A DNA stretch of 64,000 bases from Bacillota bacterium (GTDB lineage: Bacteria; Bacillota; Clostridia; Lachnospirales; Lachnospiraceae), in assembly GCA_023450835.1 (NCBI GenBank), contig JAEXGM010000014.1, positions 54,673 to 118,672 of the forward strand, read 5' to 3'. Shown piece by piece: positions 26,403-36,953 of this stretch (position 1 is its first letter; every line of letters starts with the position of its first letter). The notes below the pieces were generated by a model. That model was given only the letters and a program-made list of their open reading frames with translations, did not search any database and had not been told where the DNA came from. A program made the translations under genes and the position numbers.

Positions 26403-29400
26403 TTATCCAAACTGCCCCACTAAATTTTTCATGGAGGTAACTACCCGGTATCCAGCCCACAGAGCACCTCCTACTGTTCCTACCGTTAAACCAGCTAAGC
26501 CATACGCTATACTTTTTACCAGACTGGGTTTTTGCCTATCCATTAAGAACTTAGCAGAAGTTCCTAAGGTTCCTTTTGCCAACTGCCAGCCCCAGACATC
26601 CTCTCCAAAAGTTGCTTTACCCCATGACTGCTTCGTGGTGTTTTTCATGGCTGCTTCTAACCGGTTTCTTTCCTTGCTCTCTTTTGTTACCCTCTGACTT
26701 ATATCCTTTAACGCATCTGCCCTTTTGATTAATTTCACTTTTCCAGTTGAGTCTTTAATGCCTACTTCTAATAAACCTTTCTCTGACTTAAAGAATTCAT
26801 CTAAGATATACTCTGTATCGTTAAATTCTAAGACTGCTTTTTCCAAAATATCAAGGTCTATTATTAATTGCTGAATGTTTTTACATCTTTTGAATAATTG
26901 TTTAAAAGAAACTATCTGCTTTAACTCTATGTTCTCATATCCACCCAATAAACCATTTAAATCGCATCGTTTACCGTTGAAGAATAAATCACCGGAGCAA
27001 ATCGTAACCCTACTTACCATGGAAAGCCGAAAGCCATTATCCTCAACGCTATCTAAAATACCATGAAACAAATTCTTCATGTATCTGACAGCCCCTTTCG
27101 GTGTCTGTGCATACATCTTTCCAAACCATGTCCGGGGATTTCTTCTGATACCCATACAATTTATCGTGTTTTCTCTCGTGACCTTGAAAGCATTGTCTGA
27201 ATCATTTGTATTGAATCTGGTATAGGATTGTTTTTTACCGGAGAATAAAAAGCCTGACTCTTTTCGGATTCTGTTTATCAACTCCTCCTTACGATTATCC
27301 ATATCCTCTGATACAGCCTCTTTTGCTTTTTTCACAAGCTTTATATTCTGTAAATATTCTTCTAATTCTTCCGGTGACATGTCATATAAATCTTCTTCTG
27401 TTGTATGCCTGATTTTTTCTTCCAATTCCTTTAGATAATTCTTTGGCACTCCAAACTTTTCTTCTTTCTCCTCAGAATCTTCTGTAAAATACTCCCCGAA
27501 ATATCCTCCAAAATCATCCCCAAAGTCTTCCTCTAAAATACCTGTTGTATCAAAATTATTATGATTCATCTCTGTTGTTTGATTGTCTCTAATGGGATTA
27601 AAGGTACCACTTTCGAACTCCATGGAATACACTTTGTCTATTTCCTCGGAAGCTTTGAAGGTATGCATGTCATACATATAATCTATTAAACTATTGTATC
27701 CCTTCTCTCCAGTAATATAATTTTCACAATAACGAAAACTGGTGTCTAATTGGTCTTGAGCTGTTAAACCATAATCTTTTAAAAGGGAATTGGAATAACC
27801 CTCAAATGCTACTTCGGGCATTACTTGATAGTCTCCAGAGTTGTCTTTGTATAAGGATACTCCTAATAAATCATCTGGAGATAAGTCTGCATCTTTTCCG
27901 GCACTGATTATCTTTGATTTACCATCTGTGTTGGAATATACATTGAAGGGTCTGAATACTAAAGGCTCTTTGTCTGTCATACTCTTCATTAATGCAAAGT
28001 ACCCACCCCTCGGGCCACTAAACTTTTCATCATACCACCTAGTTTCTTTCAAGGAGGATGGGGTACCAAATTCTACGGAACCACCAGCCGCCGCAAAGTT
28101 CTTTCCTACTAACTTATACATGCTGGCTCTGCCTTCGTAAATACAACGTGCTATTCTGGATGTTTTGTAATTCTGTCCAGAAGGGAAAGAGGAATCTTGC
28201 CATACATATATCATTGTCATTCTGGCTTTTCGAAAGGTTGCACGAATACAACCCGCAAACTTTGTAACGACTGTTAATGCCCATTTATCAAAGTTGACTG
28301 CATATTCTTCCTGTTCTGATAAACTACCTTTACCTTTTGATTTTCTTGCTGTTGCTAAATGTGGCTCTATCATTTTTGAGATTGCATCTGCCTCATTTAA
28401 AGAAACATTCTGTAATTCATCTAAGACTGCTACCATCCAGGGTAAGGATGTATCAAAGGTACTGGCTGACCTCTCCTTTGCAAGGTCACAGATTAACTCT
28501 ATACCTCTTAAGTAGGTAACTACCATCATAAACTGCTCTTTTACATCGGTATCCGTTGTCATTCCTTTGGGTATGGAGGTTGCATCAAAGAACCGATGCT
28601 TTTCTCTGATACAATAGTTTTCATTGGGGTCTTCCAATACCTCTTTATTCGTTTGTACACCATTAAACACAAAGGCTTCTTTCCCATTCTGCCAAGCCAA
28701 CTTGCCTAAACATAAGGAAACATCTGGTTTTGCATCTAAGTATAGGATGGTACATCGGGATGCCATTGCTGAACCTAAAAGATTTAATGTCATGACACCT
28801 TTTCCGCCACCAGTAGTTGCATACAATGCTATCTGGGTGATTTCATCTGTCATGAAATTCTGTGTTACTAACTCATTATCCAAGTTCTTTCCGAGTAACA
28901 CATTACCCCAACCTACCTTGATGTTCTGCTTTTTTAAATCCCCTAATACCTGATGGGCAAATAATACATTTCCATGAAAGGCTTTTTCATTGTAAATGAC
29001 AGATGCCTCTATGATCGATGTATTCTGAATTGTCCGTGTTTTAATATCTGCTTTTTTTGTCTGCCGATTCAATACCCCCTCTAAACAATTTTCCAGTTTT
29101 TCTTCATTTACCTCATTGACCCCACTGCCTGACGATACCTTTACTGTTGTAACCACATTTGGAATGTATTCCGATACAATCATGATCTGTTTCAAGGATT
29201 TAGCAATGGCACTATTTAACATATCCACGTCCCTTGATTTTGTATCCTCTGTCACACCAACCTCTTGAAAAATTTTATAAACCTGCGCTTTCAGATTTCC
29301 TAAAATCCAAGGCCTTATCACACTGTACCTTGTTATCTTCTCCCCTATTTTCTCAACTTCCCCGGTGCTTATCTCTTCTGCATGTTCTTTATTATACCAG

Positions 29401-30782
29401 TCAATATAAGTTGCTAAAAATGCATTACTGCTTTTGATACCATACAGATTGTCCAAATGAAATTTTGTTAAGCATAGTCCATACTGATTCTTCTTTAAAT
29501 CGTCAAAGGATAACTCTGATTTATCGGAGTACTTGTCAAAACTACTGTACTCCCCATTCTCTTGCAAAAATGTTTCTTTTATTCCATCATAAACTAATTC
29601 TGCTATCTTGGGATCTCCATTCAGCTCTACTTCTCCCTTCAGGTTCAACCGATAAATTCCCTTTGCTGTTAAGACTCCTCCCGGAGGTATTAAGTTATAA
29701 CAGGAGCTGTATAGACCATCATAAACAGTCATAAGGCTTTTAACAAAATCATTTACAATGCCACCCCAGGTTTTTTTCAAAATCTCTAAGGAACTATCTT
29801 TTTCTTTCTCCGGAACCTTCCCTGCTGCAACAGGATTCTCCTTCTCTTTTTCTACTTCTTTGACTGCCTCACTCCTGTTTTTTTCATGCTCTTCTCTTTT
29901 TATGTTATCAATTCTTTTACACAGCTTCTCAAAGAAAGGTTGCAATACCTCTTTGTCATAGGTATAAATTCCAGTCAGGACAGAATATTCCTTGTTCAAG
30001 ACTGCTACCCCTGGCACATAATATAACATTACCCAACTGTTTGGGTTTGCAAACTCTGCTTTTACAGCAAGATCCACAGCCCATATCTTCTGTATATCCT
30101 CTAAACTATCTGTGCCAGTCTTATCCTCTACCATATGATAGATGTTTTCCAGATTTGACAGATACCCAACGCATCTTAACCTTGGAAATTGCTTTTGAAT
30201 GTCATTTCCCTTAAACAATGTCCTTTCAATTAAAGCTTTTACCATACCGTCATCCATTGCATTACTATTTCCACCCATACCATAATTCAACAATGCATGC
30301 AACCCTAATGTGTTATCAATGTCAGGACTTAAAAATACTGACCAATCAAAATATATCTCTTCGATATTTTTTAGTACCCAGGGTGTTGTAAAACGACTGA
30401 ACACATCTCCGGTTATTTTATAAGTATTCTGTCCTTGCAGTAAATCCTTCCTTACTGCCAATAAGTCAACCTCTAATCTCCTCTCCCTTTTTAAAGACTG
30501 ATTGGAGGAACCCTTTACAGGCTGATAAAAATGTACATAGACACCTTTATATGTGATGAACACCCTTCGTATGTTGCTGGGAGAGCCATACTTTTTATCC
30601 ACTGCCTTATCCCATATCTCCCCCCGAAACTTTCTGACAGATTCATCTATCTCCCCATCTACTCTTTTATACAAAGGAATATATTTCTTTTCCTCTTCTT
30701 TGGAATTGACGTTGACTGCCGGTAGATTGATTTTCTCACTAATTAAACTGTTCAGGTTTATTTTTGTTATCTTATTCTCCAT
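26403..30782 (-). CDS. large VirD4/HerA-like ATPase, probable DNA-translocation motor
   Basis: About 1459 residues, far longer than ordinary coupling proteins. The P-loop ATTGGGKGV (Lys661) has Gly in place of Ser/Thr, as in the TraG/VirD4 GKG form, and is followed by a strand ending LYLDAKPD. Walker B is WMVAVLDELQNV (Asp788, Glu789) and a sensor-like MIYVWQDSS follows. About 650 residues precede the motor; after it come an acidic region (about 1080-1130), a charged helical region and a hydrophobic C-terminal pair of helices (near 1430-1450). It would pump DNA or protein through an envelope complex. Start is ATG 30782 with AAAGG ahead. It is the last gene of a minus-strand module with secreted partners. 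Confidence 0.75.
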   Translation of the reverse strand: MENKITKINLNSLISEKINLPAVNVNSKEEEKKYIPLYKRVDGEIDESVRKFRGEIWDKAVDKKYGSPSNIRRVFITYKGVYVHFYQPVKGSSNQSLKRERRLEVDLLAVRKDLLQGQNTYKITGDVFSRFTTPWVLKNIEEIYFDWSVFLSPDIDNTLGLHALLNYGMGGNSNAMDDGMVKALIERTLFKGNDIQKQFPRLRCVGYLSNLENIYHMVEDKTGTDSLEDIQKIWAVDLAVKAEFANPNSWVMLYYVPGVAVLNKEYSVLTGIYTYDKEVLQPFFEKLCKRIDNIKREEHEKNRSEAVKEVEKEKENPVAAGKVPEKEKDSSLEILKKTWGGIVNDFVKSLMTVYDGLYSSCYNLIPPGGVLTAKGIYRLNLKGEVELNGDPKIAELVYDGIKETFLQENGEYSSFDKYSDKSELSFDDLKKNQYGLCLTKFHLDNLYGIKSSNAFLATYIDWYNKEHAEEISTGEVEKIGEKITRYSVIRPWILGNLKAQVYKIFQEVGVTEDTKSRDVDMLNSAIAKSLKQIMIVSEYIPNVVTTVKVSSGSGVNEVNEEKLENCLEGVLNRQTKKADIKTRTIQNTSIIEASVIYNEKAFHGNVLFAHQVLGDLKKQNIKVGWGNVLLGKNLDNELVTQNFMTDEITQIALYATTGGGKGVMTLNLLGSAMASRCTILYLDAKPDVSLCLGKLAWQNGKEAFVFNGVQTNKEVLEDPNENYCIREKHRFFDATSIPKGMTTDTDVKEQFMMVVTYLRGIELICDLAKERSASTFDTSLPWMVAVLDELQNVSLNEADAISKMIEPHLATARKSKGKGSLSEQEEYAVNFDKWALTVVTKFAGCIRATFRKARMTMIYVWQDSSFPSGQNYKTSRIARCIYEGRASMYKLVGKNFAAAGGSVEFGTPSSLKETRWYDEKFSGPRGGYFALMKSMTDKEPLVFRPFNVYSNTDGKSKIISAGKDADLSPDDLLGVSLYKDNSGDYQVMPEVAFEGYSNSLLKDYGLTAQDQLDTSFRYCENYITGEKGYNSLIDYMYDMHTFKASEEIDKVYSMEFESGTFNPIRDNQTTEMNHNNFDTTGILEEDFGDDFGGYFGEYFTEDSEEKEEKFGVPKNYLKELEEKIRHTTEEDLYDMSPEELEEYLQNIKLVKKAKEAVSEDMDNRKEELINRIRKESGFLFSGKKQSYTRFNTNDSDNAFKVTRENTINCMGIRRNPRTWFGKMYAQTPKGAVRYMKNLFHGILDSVEDNGFRLSMVSRVTICSGDLFFNGKRCDLNGLLGGYENIELKQIVSFKQLFKRCKNIQQLIIDLDILEKAVLEFNDTEYILDEFFKSEKGLLEVGIKDSTGKVKLIKRADALKDISQRVTKESKERNRLEAAMKNTTKQSWGKATFGEDVWGWQLAKGTLGTSAKFLMDRQKPSLVKSIAYGLAGLTVGTVGGALWAGYRVVTSMKNLVGQFG

Positions 30783-30802
30783 GTCATACACCTTTCCTTT
30801 CC

Positions 30803-30836
30803 AACTACTGCACCATGAGTCACCGGTGCAGTAGTT
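30803..30836. other. intercistronic perfect stem-loop
   Basis: A 12-base perfect stem AACTACTGCACC / GGTGCAGTAGTT with a 10-base loop between the 490-residue gene and the ATPase ribosome binding site. The T-run is on the plus-strand side, so it is not an ordinary terminator of the operon; an mRNA processing or stability element is possible. Confidence 0.6.
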
Positions 30837-30849
30837 TTTATCCGCTCTC

Positions 30850-32322
30850 TTAATAACTGTAATACAGGGTATCCATTAAGTTCGCATCGTCACTTCTGTC
30901 TAACCACCCTGACCCATCTGACGTTGGTATCTTACTTAACAGGATGTTTATCAGTCTGGAACCAAAATAAACATCTTGACGATATATTCTGGTCTGCTGC
31001 GGACTTGCTTTTAATGAATTTTGATAGGCTACTAACAGCATATCGTAAAAATCATTGCTCTTTGCCTGCTCTGCTATCTTATCCGCAGTCCTTTTATTTG
31101 CTGAAAAATCATTGGCTGTACCGATTCCCATAGATGCCATGACTGCTTGTACCGGATTTATCATGTAAATCTCTGGTTCCCCGGTTTCATTAATCATGTA
31201 TCCTCCTCCAGCCGTGATGGATATGTTAAACTTATTCTGTGCATCATCTTCTGTTGCAGCTGTTGCCCATACCATGTATCCTTGTACTGCCTGTTTCCAA
31301 TAGTTTTGTGCACCGGAACCATCCGACAGTACATATAAGGTGATTAATAAATCAATGTACCCACAATATTCTGAAAATCCCCCCTGGTCGATATAAGCTT
31401 CCGCATTATCCGGATTTTCTTTTATTTCCTTTTTCACTCTTTCATTAATACTCTGAATTGTTTCCGTTGACCAGTCTATCTGCCCGGACTTAGTGTATTC
31501 ATTTATCTTTGGCACGATATCCACTTTATCATCTGTTATCTTTGTAATGTAGCTCCACAGGCGATAGCAGTTATCTTTATCCTTGTCTATATCAACTTTA
31601 AAAGCCTTTATCCACCTTCCATTTTCTGAAAGAGCTTTTGCAAGCTCTTCATAATTAGTCGTTCTTATCTTCCTCGTGATATAACTGCCATCTTTCTGCA
31701 ATACGTCCTCTTCTATCTCTTCTATTTTGATTTGTTCCTTCAGGTATTTATAAATGCGATCATAAAAGATTCCTTTTTCAAAGAAGGAGGGCTTACTGTC
31801 CGAATCACTTTCCCCTAAACGTATAATCCTTTTTAAATCTGTTTCCTTTTTACTGGCAATCGTGGAGGTACTGCCTATCATTCCATACGTGTAATTGAAA
31901 TATTTTTTTGTAGAGGAACAACCGGACTTGATTGCCGGGAACTTATCTTCTATATAATCATCAAAGACTTTCGGACATAACACCAGAGAAGTTTCATCTT
32001 GTCTGGCGTAATAGTTCCGATAGTATTTTCCATAGGTCGGCATTATCAGTGTCGTTTTCTTTATTTGGGGTACGGTATCCCAAGTATCCAAGGTCAGCCA
32101 GAATATCGGTGCTTTTTCTATCGTATAATGAGTTGCCCCAAATGTATTGTACTCTCCCGGCCTTATCTCTCTGGCTCCTCCTACTGCCACACCAGCATCC
32201 GCCTGAAAACTCTTAAATCCCAGGTAGGTAAACACTGCTGTTAACAGTATTCCTACACACAGTACTATGATTTTATGATTACGTGATAAATGTATCTTCT
32301 TTAACCTATTTATTTTTTTCAT
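30850..32322 (-). CDS. membrane-anchored exported protein of the ATPase module
   Basis: A 490-residue protein with a basic N-terminus (KKINRLKKIHLSRNHK), one membrane segment at about 18-37 and a large domain predicted to lie outside. No known family is recognised; the domain has many aromatic and acidic residues and several charged helical stretches. Located between the ATPase and the pilin-like peptide, it is a candidate envelope component of the same machine. It starts after GGGAGG. Confidence 0.65.
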   Translation of the reverse strand: MKKINRLKKIHLSRNHKIIVLCVGILLTAVFTYLGFKSFQADAGVAVGGAREIRPGEYNTFGATHYTIEKAPIFWLTLDTWDTVPQIKKTTLIMPTYGKYYRNYYARQDETSLVLCPKVFDDYIEDKFPAIKSGCSSTKKYFNYTYGMIGSTSTIASKKETDLKRIIRLGESDSDSKPSFFEKGIFYDRIYKYLKEQIKIEEIEEDVLQKDGSYITRKIRTTNYEELAKALSENGRWIKAFKVDIDKDKDNCYRLWSYITKITDDKVDIVPKINEYTKSGQIDWSTETIQSINERVKKEIKENPDNAEAYIDQGGFSEYCGYIDLLITLYVLSDGSGAQNYWKQAVQGYMVWATAATEDDAQNKFNISITAGGGYMINETGEPEIYMINPVQAVMASMGIGTANDFSANKRTADKIAEQAKSNDFYDMLLVAYQNSLKASPQQTRIYRQDVYFGSRLINILLSKIPTSDGSGWLDRSDDANLMDTLYYSY

Positions 32323-32361
32323 GCTCTGCCTCCCATAAACTTCCTTATGAATTGAATTATT

Positions 32362-32523
32362 CTACCAGGCTCCCAAGGGCCCGCCTATCAGCTTGTTTCT
32401 TATCCATGTAAGTATGAATAACAATCCAAAAACTCCTATTACAATTCCAATTGCTATTACATATTCCAGTATCTCTTTGCCTAAATGTTTCATCTTTTCT
32501 CTATTAAAAATGTATCTCTTCAT
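32362..32523 (-). CDS. 53-residue pilin-like membrane peptide
   Basis: A short open frame with a good AAGGAG site nine bases ahead. A basic leader of 15 residues (MKRYIFNREKMKHLG) is followed by KEILEY and about 20 hydrophobic residues (VIAIGIVIGVFGLLFILTW), then IRNK and a short tail. Gly15 with Glu at +5 and Tyr at +6 reproduces the processing motif of Flp-type pilins (G / xxxxEY). It sits between the giant secreted protein and the membrane protein next to the ATPase. No prepilin peptidase is encoded in the window. Alternatives: a small membrane assembly factor or a filamentous-phage-like coat peptide. Confidence 0.65.
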   Translation of the reverse strand: MKRYIFNREKMKHLGKEILEYVIAIGIVIGVFGLLFILTWIRNKLIGGPLGAW

Positions 32524-32614
32524 ATATCAATGCTCCTTCAAAATTTTATTGATTTTTTCAAGTGTTTCTCTGGTAAAATTCCAGAGCAACACTTGAATTT
32601 TATTGCTTAAATCA

Positions 32615-35600
32615 TTAGTCTAAATCTTGAACACTTACGTTTGGTAAATAGAAGAGTCTGCTTGTTAACATATCATCTAATCCAGTTAAGTAGATACCGG
32701 TTTTGTCATCACCCCAGGTTGCTAAGTAACCGGAACCATAAGCACTGTAACTGGAACCTGCTGCTCTGGGAGAGGTCTTGAAGAAGGAGGTTCTGACCTT
32801 ATCCTTTGCTGTCTTGGAATCGTAGTTAAACATATCTGACTTGCTGTCAAGGTGACCTGCTAAGGCTGTATCTAAGGCTGCACTTCTGGTGGATGAACCT
32901 GTCTTGAATCCTACTTCATATAAATAACTGGTTACTTGAACTGATATTCCATCCATTGCTTCATTGTACCATGCATTCTGTCCTGCATTTCTATCTATGG
33001 ATGCTAAGAAGTTCGATAATAACTTCGCCTTGCTGTTTAATTCCTTCAGGTCTGTGTCCGAACCGATAAGGTCATTTAAACTTTCACTCTTAGTAATGGA
33101 TTTGTAGGCTGTACCATTCTTGTAAAGAATGACCTTTCCAGTTACATCCGATGCTATCTTCCAGGTGATGGTGGAAGAATTTTCATCCACGATATCTATC
33201 TTTCCACTGGAGGGGGTAGTATCTCCACCTAATTGCAAGTAATATTTACTATTACTGTTAACTTTGTTTCCAAAGATTCTGGTTAAAGGACTTCCATAAA
33301 TGCCTTTTGGATCTAATAATTCGCCTTGCTTCTCTACTTCAGAAGTGCTCTTTAGGATTCCACCAGCAATGTACTGAACCACATCATAGGAGTTGATTGC
33401 TTTCTTTACATCTCCTACTAAACTATCTCTTCTGCTGTCTACTGTGGATTTGCTGTAATAACTGTAATTACTTACTACACTGGATTCATCACTCTCTACA
33501 AAGGTCTGCCATACCTTTAAACCTACATAGGTTTTGTTTGAAGGGTCTGCTTTTAAGGTGAAGACTGCACCAGCTGGTAATACATTGTTTTTACCTAATG
33601 CATCTATACTTCTCTTGCTGGTGTTCCATTGATTACTGTCAAGAGTTAAGGAATCCGTTGCACCTTTTACATAACCGATATCTACATAATCACTGTTTTT
33701 CAGTTCACTCTGATGCTCTGATAAGACGTAAGCATAGTTCCAATCTGTAGGACTATTTGTTGTGCTGTATTTCATTCTGATATATGGATTGAATAACATG
33801 GACTTATTGGTGTTGATACTGTATCCAAAGGCACTGGATAAACTGCTGTTATCAAACTCTTGCTTGTCAATCTGAAAGTTTATCTTCTCTCCCTTATCTT
33901 CACTGTTACTTGTACCATAATTGGAACTTCCTAAATAATTATTAACTGCTACCTCTACTTTTACAGAATTATTTTCTTTCATGGCTGCTGTAATCTTTGT
34001 TTCAGGAGTACTGCCATGATTGATTTCCTTGTATGTCCAATATCCACTACTTATAATCTTCCCATCCTTGTCCTTTACAGGGTCTATGTAAGTATCTCGA
34101 TGAGCGGTATTGTGAGGAATATTACACTGACTGATTCCCTTATATTTTAAGTCCAGGACTGAATCTGCTGTAAAGGTAAACTTTATTTCCGGTAACTCAT
34201 ATTTTTTCACATACCAGCCACTAGCCTCTGCTCTTGGAGTTGAAATACTATTTGCTTCTTCCAGTCCCAGATAATCCTTCAATACTTCATAAGCACTATC
34301 CTTTTTCTTCTTATCATAATAATATTTTGCCAGTGTCACTTTATCCGAAGCTTTTCCACGATAAACAGTAACATCATAGTCTGGTTTATACTCTTTTGCT
34401 GTGTCCTTCCCTTGGACTGCTTTGACCTTATCCTCAGAAATACCAGTTCTGCTACTAAGGAAAGGGCTGCCTTTTTCAGTTCCAGCGTATACTAATTCTT
34501 TATCCAGTCCCGATAAACTACCATTTTTATTTTCAATGTTATTTTGGTATTTGGTATAGTAATACTGACCTCCCACTAAACTAAAAACTTGTCCACATCC
34601 ATTGGAATCCAGCTTATTGGCAGGATAGCCAGTATAATTCACCGTCAGCTTATAGTCCTTATCAGCAGTTTGTAGTACATTTTTGATTCCCTTTGCTATT
34701 TCATCCTCCTCCAGTGTAATGTCTCCAGTACCTCTGCCTTCCTTGGCTTTCGTCTGATTTTTAATGATTTCATAAGAAATAACAATTGTCTGTTGATTCT
34801 TTAAACCAGTAACTTTAATGTTATCGAATATCTTACCTTCTCCTAAACTTTCATAATCAATGCCCTTTAAGTCCAGACCATTTACTACCTTACTTTTCAG
34901 GTTTTCTGCATTAGAAGGTAACTGTTTATAAGTATAGGAATAACTGCCTTTTTTACTATCCAAAAGTAACTCATTGGTAATATCTTTTGCTTTACTGACC
35001 TTTAAACTTTCATTTAGGACTGCTCCATCCTTTTTATCTATGGTTTTCACTACTGTAATTAATTGCACCTCTGGGATATCCACTTGATAAAATGCTATGA
35101 CTGTCTGGCCTCCACTGATTCTATTTGCTATTTCCAATGTACTAATATTACCCTTTAACGTACCAGTGTAATATTTCATTTCTTTATTAATAGGAATATT
35201 CAGACCAGCCACTGCTTTCCAGCTGTTAAACTTTCCACCCTTGTAAATACTTTCTAAAGTTACAGTGTAAGACTTATCATCATAAGTACCTTTTTCATAA
35301 TTGGGATTTACTCTATAAACTCCTAACAGCTTATTGGTATTTCCTGACCTGCTGTATACCACATTTATCTGCTTTACCGGAGATTCCTCCGTAGGATTGG
35401 TCTGATATAACTGCATTCCATAGCCTTCCAACCTTCCTTGGGATAACTTATTTGTCGCTGCCAGTTCATCCAAAGGCCTTCTGGTTCCTTCTGTTTCAGA
35501 GGGTGCTGATATTGTAAGTCCATCACCCATCCAACTATCTTCCAGTCTTAATGCTGACCAGCCAAGCTTAGTGGTTGGACTTGCGTAGGCTCCCCCACTC

Positions 35601-36874
35601 ATATCTGTCCATAAACCTTTATTCTTAAGCATTGTCATGGCTTCTGCATAGTTACTAATCGTGCCAAACACGTAATAAGGGAAGTAAACACCAGCCCTAC
35701 CTTTCGCACTATCCCACGTTGCAGGCTGTATATATGTAAGGTTTTCTATCAATAATAAATAACCTTGTGCTGCCATAATTTCTATAGTATCCATTCCCTT
35801 AAACTCTGACTGGGACTGCTCTGGTAATTCAAACAATGGCTTGTTGTTATATCTGGCACGTAATATCTTTGTAATTTCATACTCTTTTTCTGTATCACTG
35901 GCTGCTGACAGGTACAAAGGATTAATCACAGTATCACTAGCTGTAAATACGCTACCAGTATCATTTTTAGTCATTTCTGGAATGCCATATTGAAATACCT
36001 TGGGTTTAGGAGTGACATAAATGATTAATTCATCATACTTTTCTTTTGCTGTTTCCATTAAACTATCATAAAAGTCTTGTGTAATCTCTTTTGAGAAATA
36101 CAGCTTTCTATATTCCAATGCCTTATCACCCATCCAGTAATCAATCATCTTTTTCCTTATATCAAGATCCACACTGGTCAACTTTGCTAAAATGCTCTTA
36201 AGTTTTTCAGCATCTGCTATGGCGGCCTGTTTCATTTCTTTCAGATTATATTGGGATTTATTTTCCGAAGTATTACCAGATGTATTATCAGAACTTCCAG
36301 AATTTGAACTACTACTATTTCCATTACCTTCAGAACTTCCAGAGCTACTACCAGATGTATTACTTGAACTTCCAGAACTTGATTTATAGGGATTAATGAA
36401 TTTCTGATTTTCCATAAGCCATAGCTTTAAGCTTTCTCCATTTCCTTGAGCACTACCACTTCCATTGGTACTGATAGGTACTGGGGGTAAACTATCTAAT
36501 TTGGCTGCTTTTTTAAGGTCATCAACTGTTAATCTTTTATTACTCTTTACTTTTGATTCTAAAGGTTGTGTTTTACAGTTTGTAAAATAATAATCTGTAT
36601 TTATCTTTGTATAATCAAAAAAGAATACATCCACTGAACCGGGTTTCCCATCTTCCCCAAGACTTACAACATTTCCAGCCTTATCCATTATGGTGAAACG
36701 ATAGCCACTATCATATGGGCTCCAGTGTAAACTTCCATTCCCTGTTGTCAGACTGCCTGAACTACCTCCACCTGTTGCGTTATCTTTAAAATCATCTGCC
36801 TTTGCAGTAACAGGTGTAAACAAACCTACTAACATGGATAATACTAAAATCATACTGAATGCTTTTACCTTCAT
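32615..36874 (-). CDS. giant secreted protein of the ATPase module
   Basis: About 1419 residues. A signal peptide (MKVKAFSMILVLSMLVGLFT, cleavage after AKA at about 26) is followed by a globular region, a Gly/Ser/Asn-rich linker (about 155-205) and a long mosaic of beta-rich sequence to the end. No LPxTG anchor, membrane tail or repeat-binding domain is visible, so it is secreted or held by partners. Its family is not recognised. A surface adhesin or the tip of an envelope complex would fit. The ATG at 36874 with AAAGGAGG is chosen; a leader of 12 codons upstream overlaps an mRNA hairpin. Confidence 0.7.
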   Translation of the reverse strand: MKVKAFSMILVLSMLVGLFTPVTAKADDFKDNATGGGSSGSLTTGNGSLHWSPYDSGYRFTIMDKAGNVVSLGEDGKPGSVDVFFFDYTKINTDYYFTNCKTQPLESKVKSNKRLTVDDLKKAAKLDSLPPVPISTNGSGSAQGNGESLKLWLMENQKFINPYKSSSGSSSNTSGSSSGSSEGNGNSSSSNSGSSDNTSGNTSENKSQYNLKEMKQAAIADAEKLKSILAKLTSVDLDIRKKMIDYWMGDKALEYRKLYFSKEITQDFYDSLMETAKEKYDELIIYVTPKPKVFQYGIPEMTKNDTGSVFTASDTVINPLYLSAASDTEKEYEITKILRARYNNKPLFELPEQSQSEFKGMDTIEIMAAQGYLLLIENLTYIQPATWDSAKGRAGVYFPYYVFGTISNYAEAMTMLKNKGLWTDMSGGAYASPTTKLGWSALRLEDSWMGDGLTISAPSETEGTRRPLDELAATNKLSQGRLEGYGMQLYQTNPTEESPVKQINVVYSRSGNTNKLLGVYRVNPNYEKGTYDDKSYTVTLESIYKGGKFNSWKAVAGLNIPINKEMKYYTGTLKGNISTLEIANRISGGQTVIAFYQVDIPEVQLITVVKTIDKKDGAVLNESLKVSKAKDITNELLLDSKKGSYSYTYKQLPSNAENLKSKVVNGLDLKGIDYESLGEGKIFDNIKVTGLKNQQTIVISYEIIKNQTKAKEGRGTGDITLEEDEIAKGIKNVLQTADKDYKLTVNYTGYPANKLDSNGCGQVFSLVGGQYYYTKYQNNIENKNGSLSGLDKELVYAGTEKGSPFLSSRTGISEDKVKAVQGKDTAKEYKPDYDVTVYRGKASDKVTLAKYYYDKKKKDSAYEVLKDYLGLEEANSISTPRAEASGWYVKKYELPEIKFTFTADSVLDLKYKGISQCNIPHNTAHRDTYIDPVKDKDGKIISSGYWTYKEINHGSTPETKITAAMKENNSVKVEVAVNNYLGSSNYGTSNSEDKGEKINFQIDKQEFDNSSLSSAFGYSINTNKSMLFNPYIRMKYSTTNSPTDWNYAYVLSEHQSELKNSDYVDIGYVKGATDSLTLDSNQWNTSKRSIDALGKNNVLPAGAVFTLKADPSNKTYVGLKVWQTFVESDESSVVSNYSYYSKSTVDSRRDSLVGDVKKAINSYDVVQYIAGGILKSTSEVEKQGELLDPKGIYGSPLTRIFGNKVNSNSKYYLQLGGDTTPSSGKIDIVDENSSTITWKIASDVTGKVILYKNGTAYKSITKSESLNDLIGSDTDLKELNSKAKLLSNFLASIDRNAGQNAWYNEAMDGISVQVTSYLYEVGFKTGSSTRSAALDTALAGHLDSKSDMFNYDSKTAKDKVRTSFFKTSPRAAGSSYSAYGSGYLATWGDDKTGIYLTGLDDMLTSRLFYLPNVSVQDLD

Positions 36875-36899
36875 AACAATTGCCTCCTTTAAACGACTT

Positions 36900-36924
36900 A
36901 AGGAGTCCAATATCTGGACTCCTT
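36900..36924. other. intercistronic perfect stem-loop
   Basis: Perfect 10-base stem AAGGAGTCCA / TGGACTCCTT with a 5-base loop, between the 240-residue gene and the giant secreted protein. There is no T-run on the minus strand, so readthrough is expected; it resembles the hairpin at 30803-30836 in position and lack of a T-run. Confidence 0.6.
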
Positions 36925-36953
36925 GATTTTGAATGTATAAACTTATTTAATTA

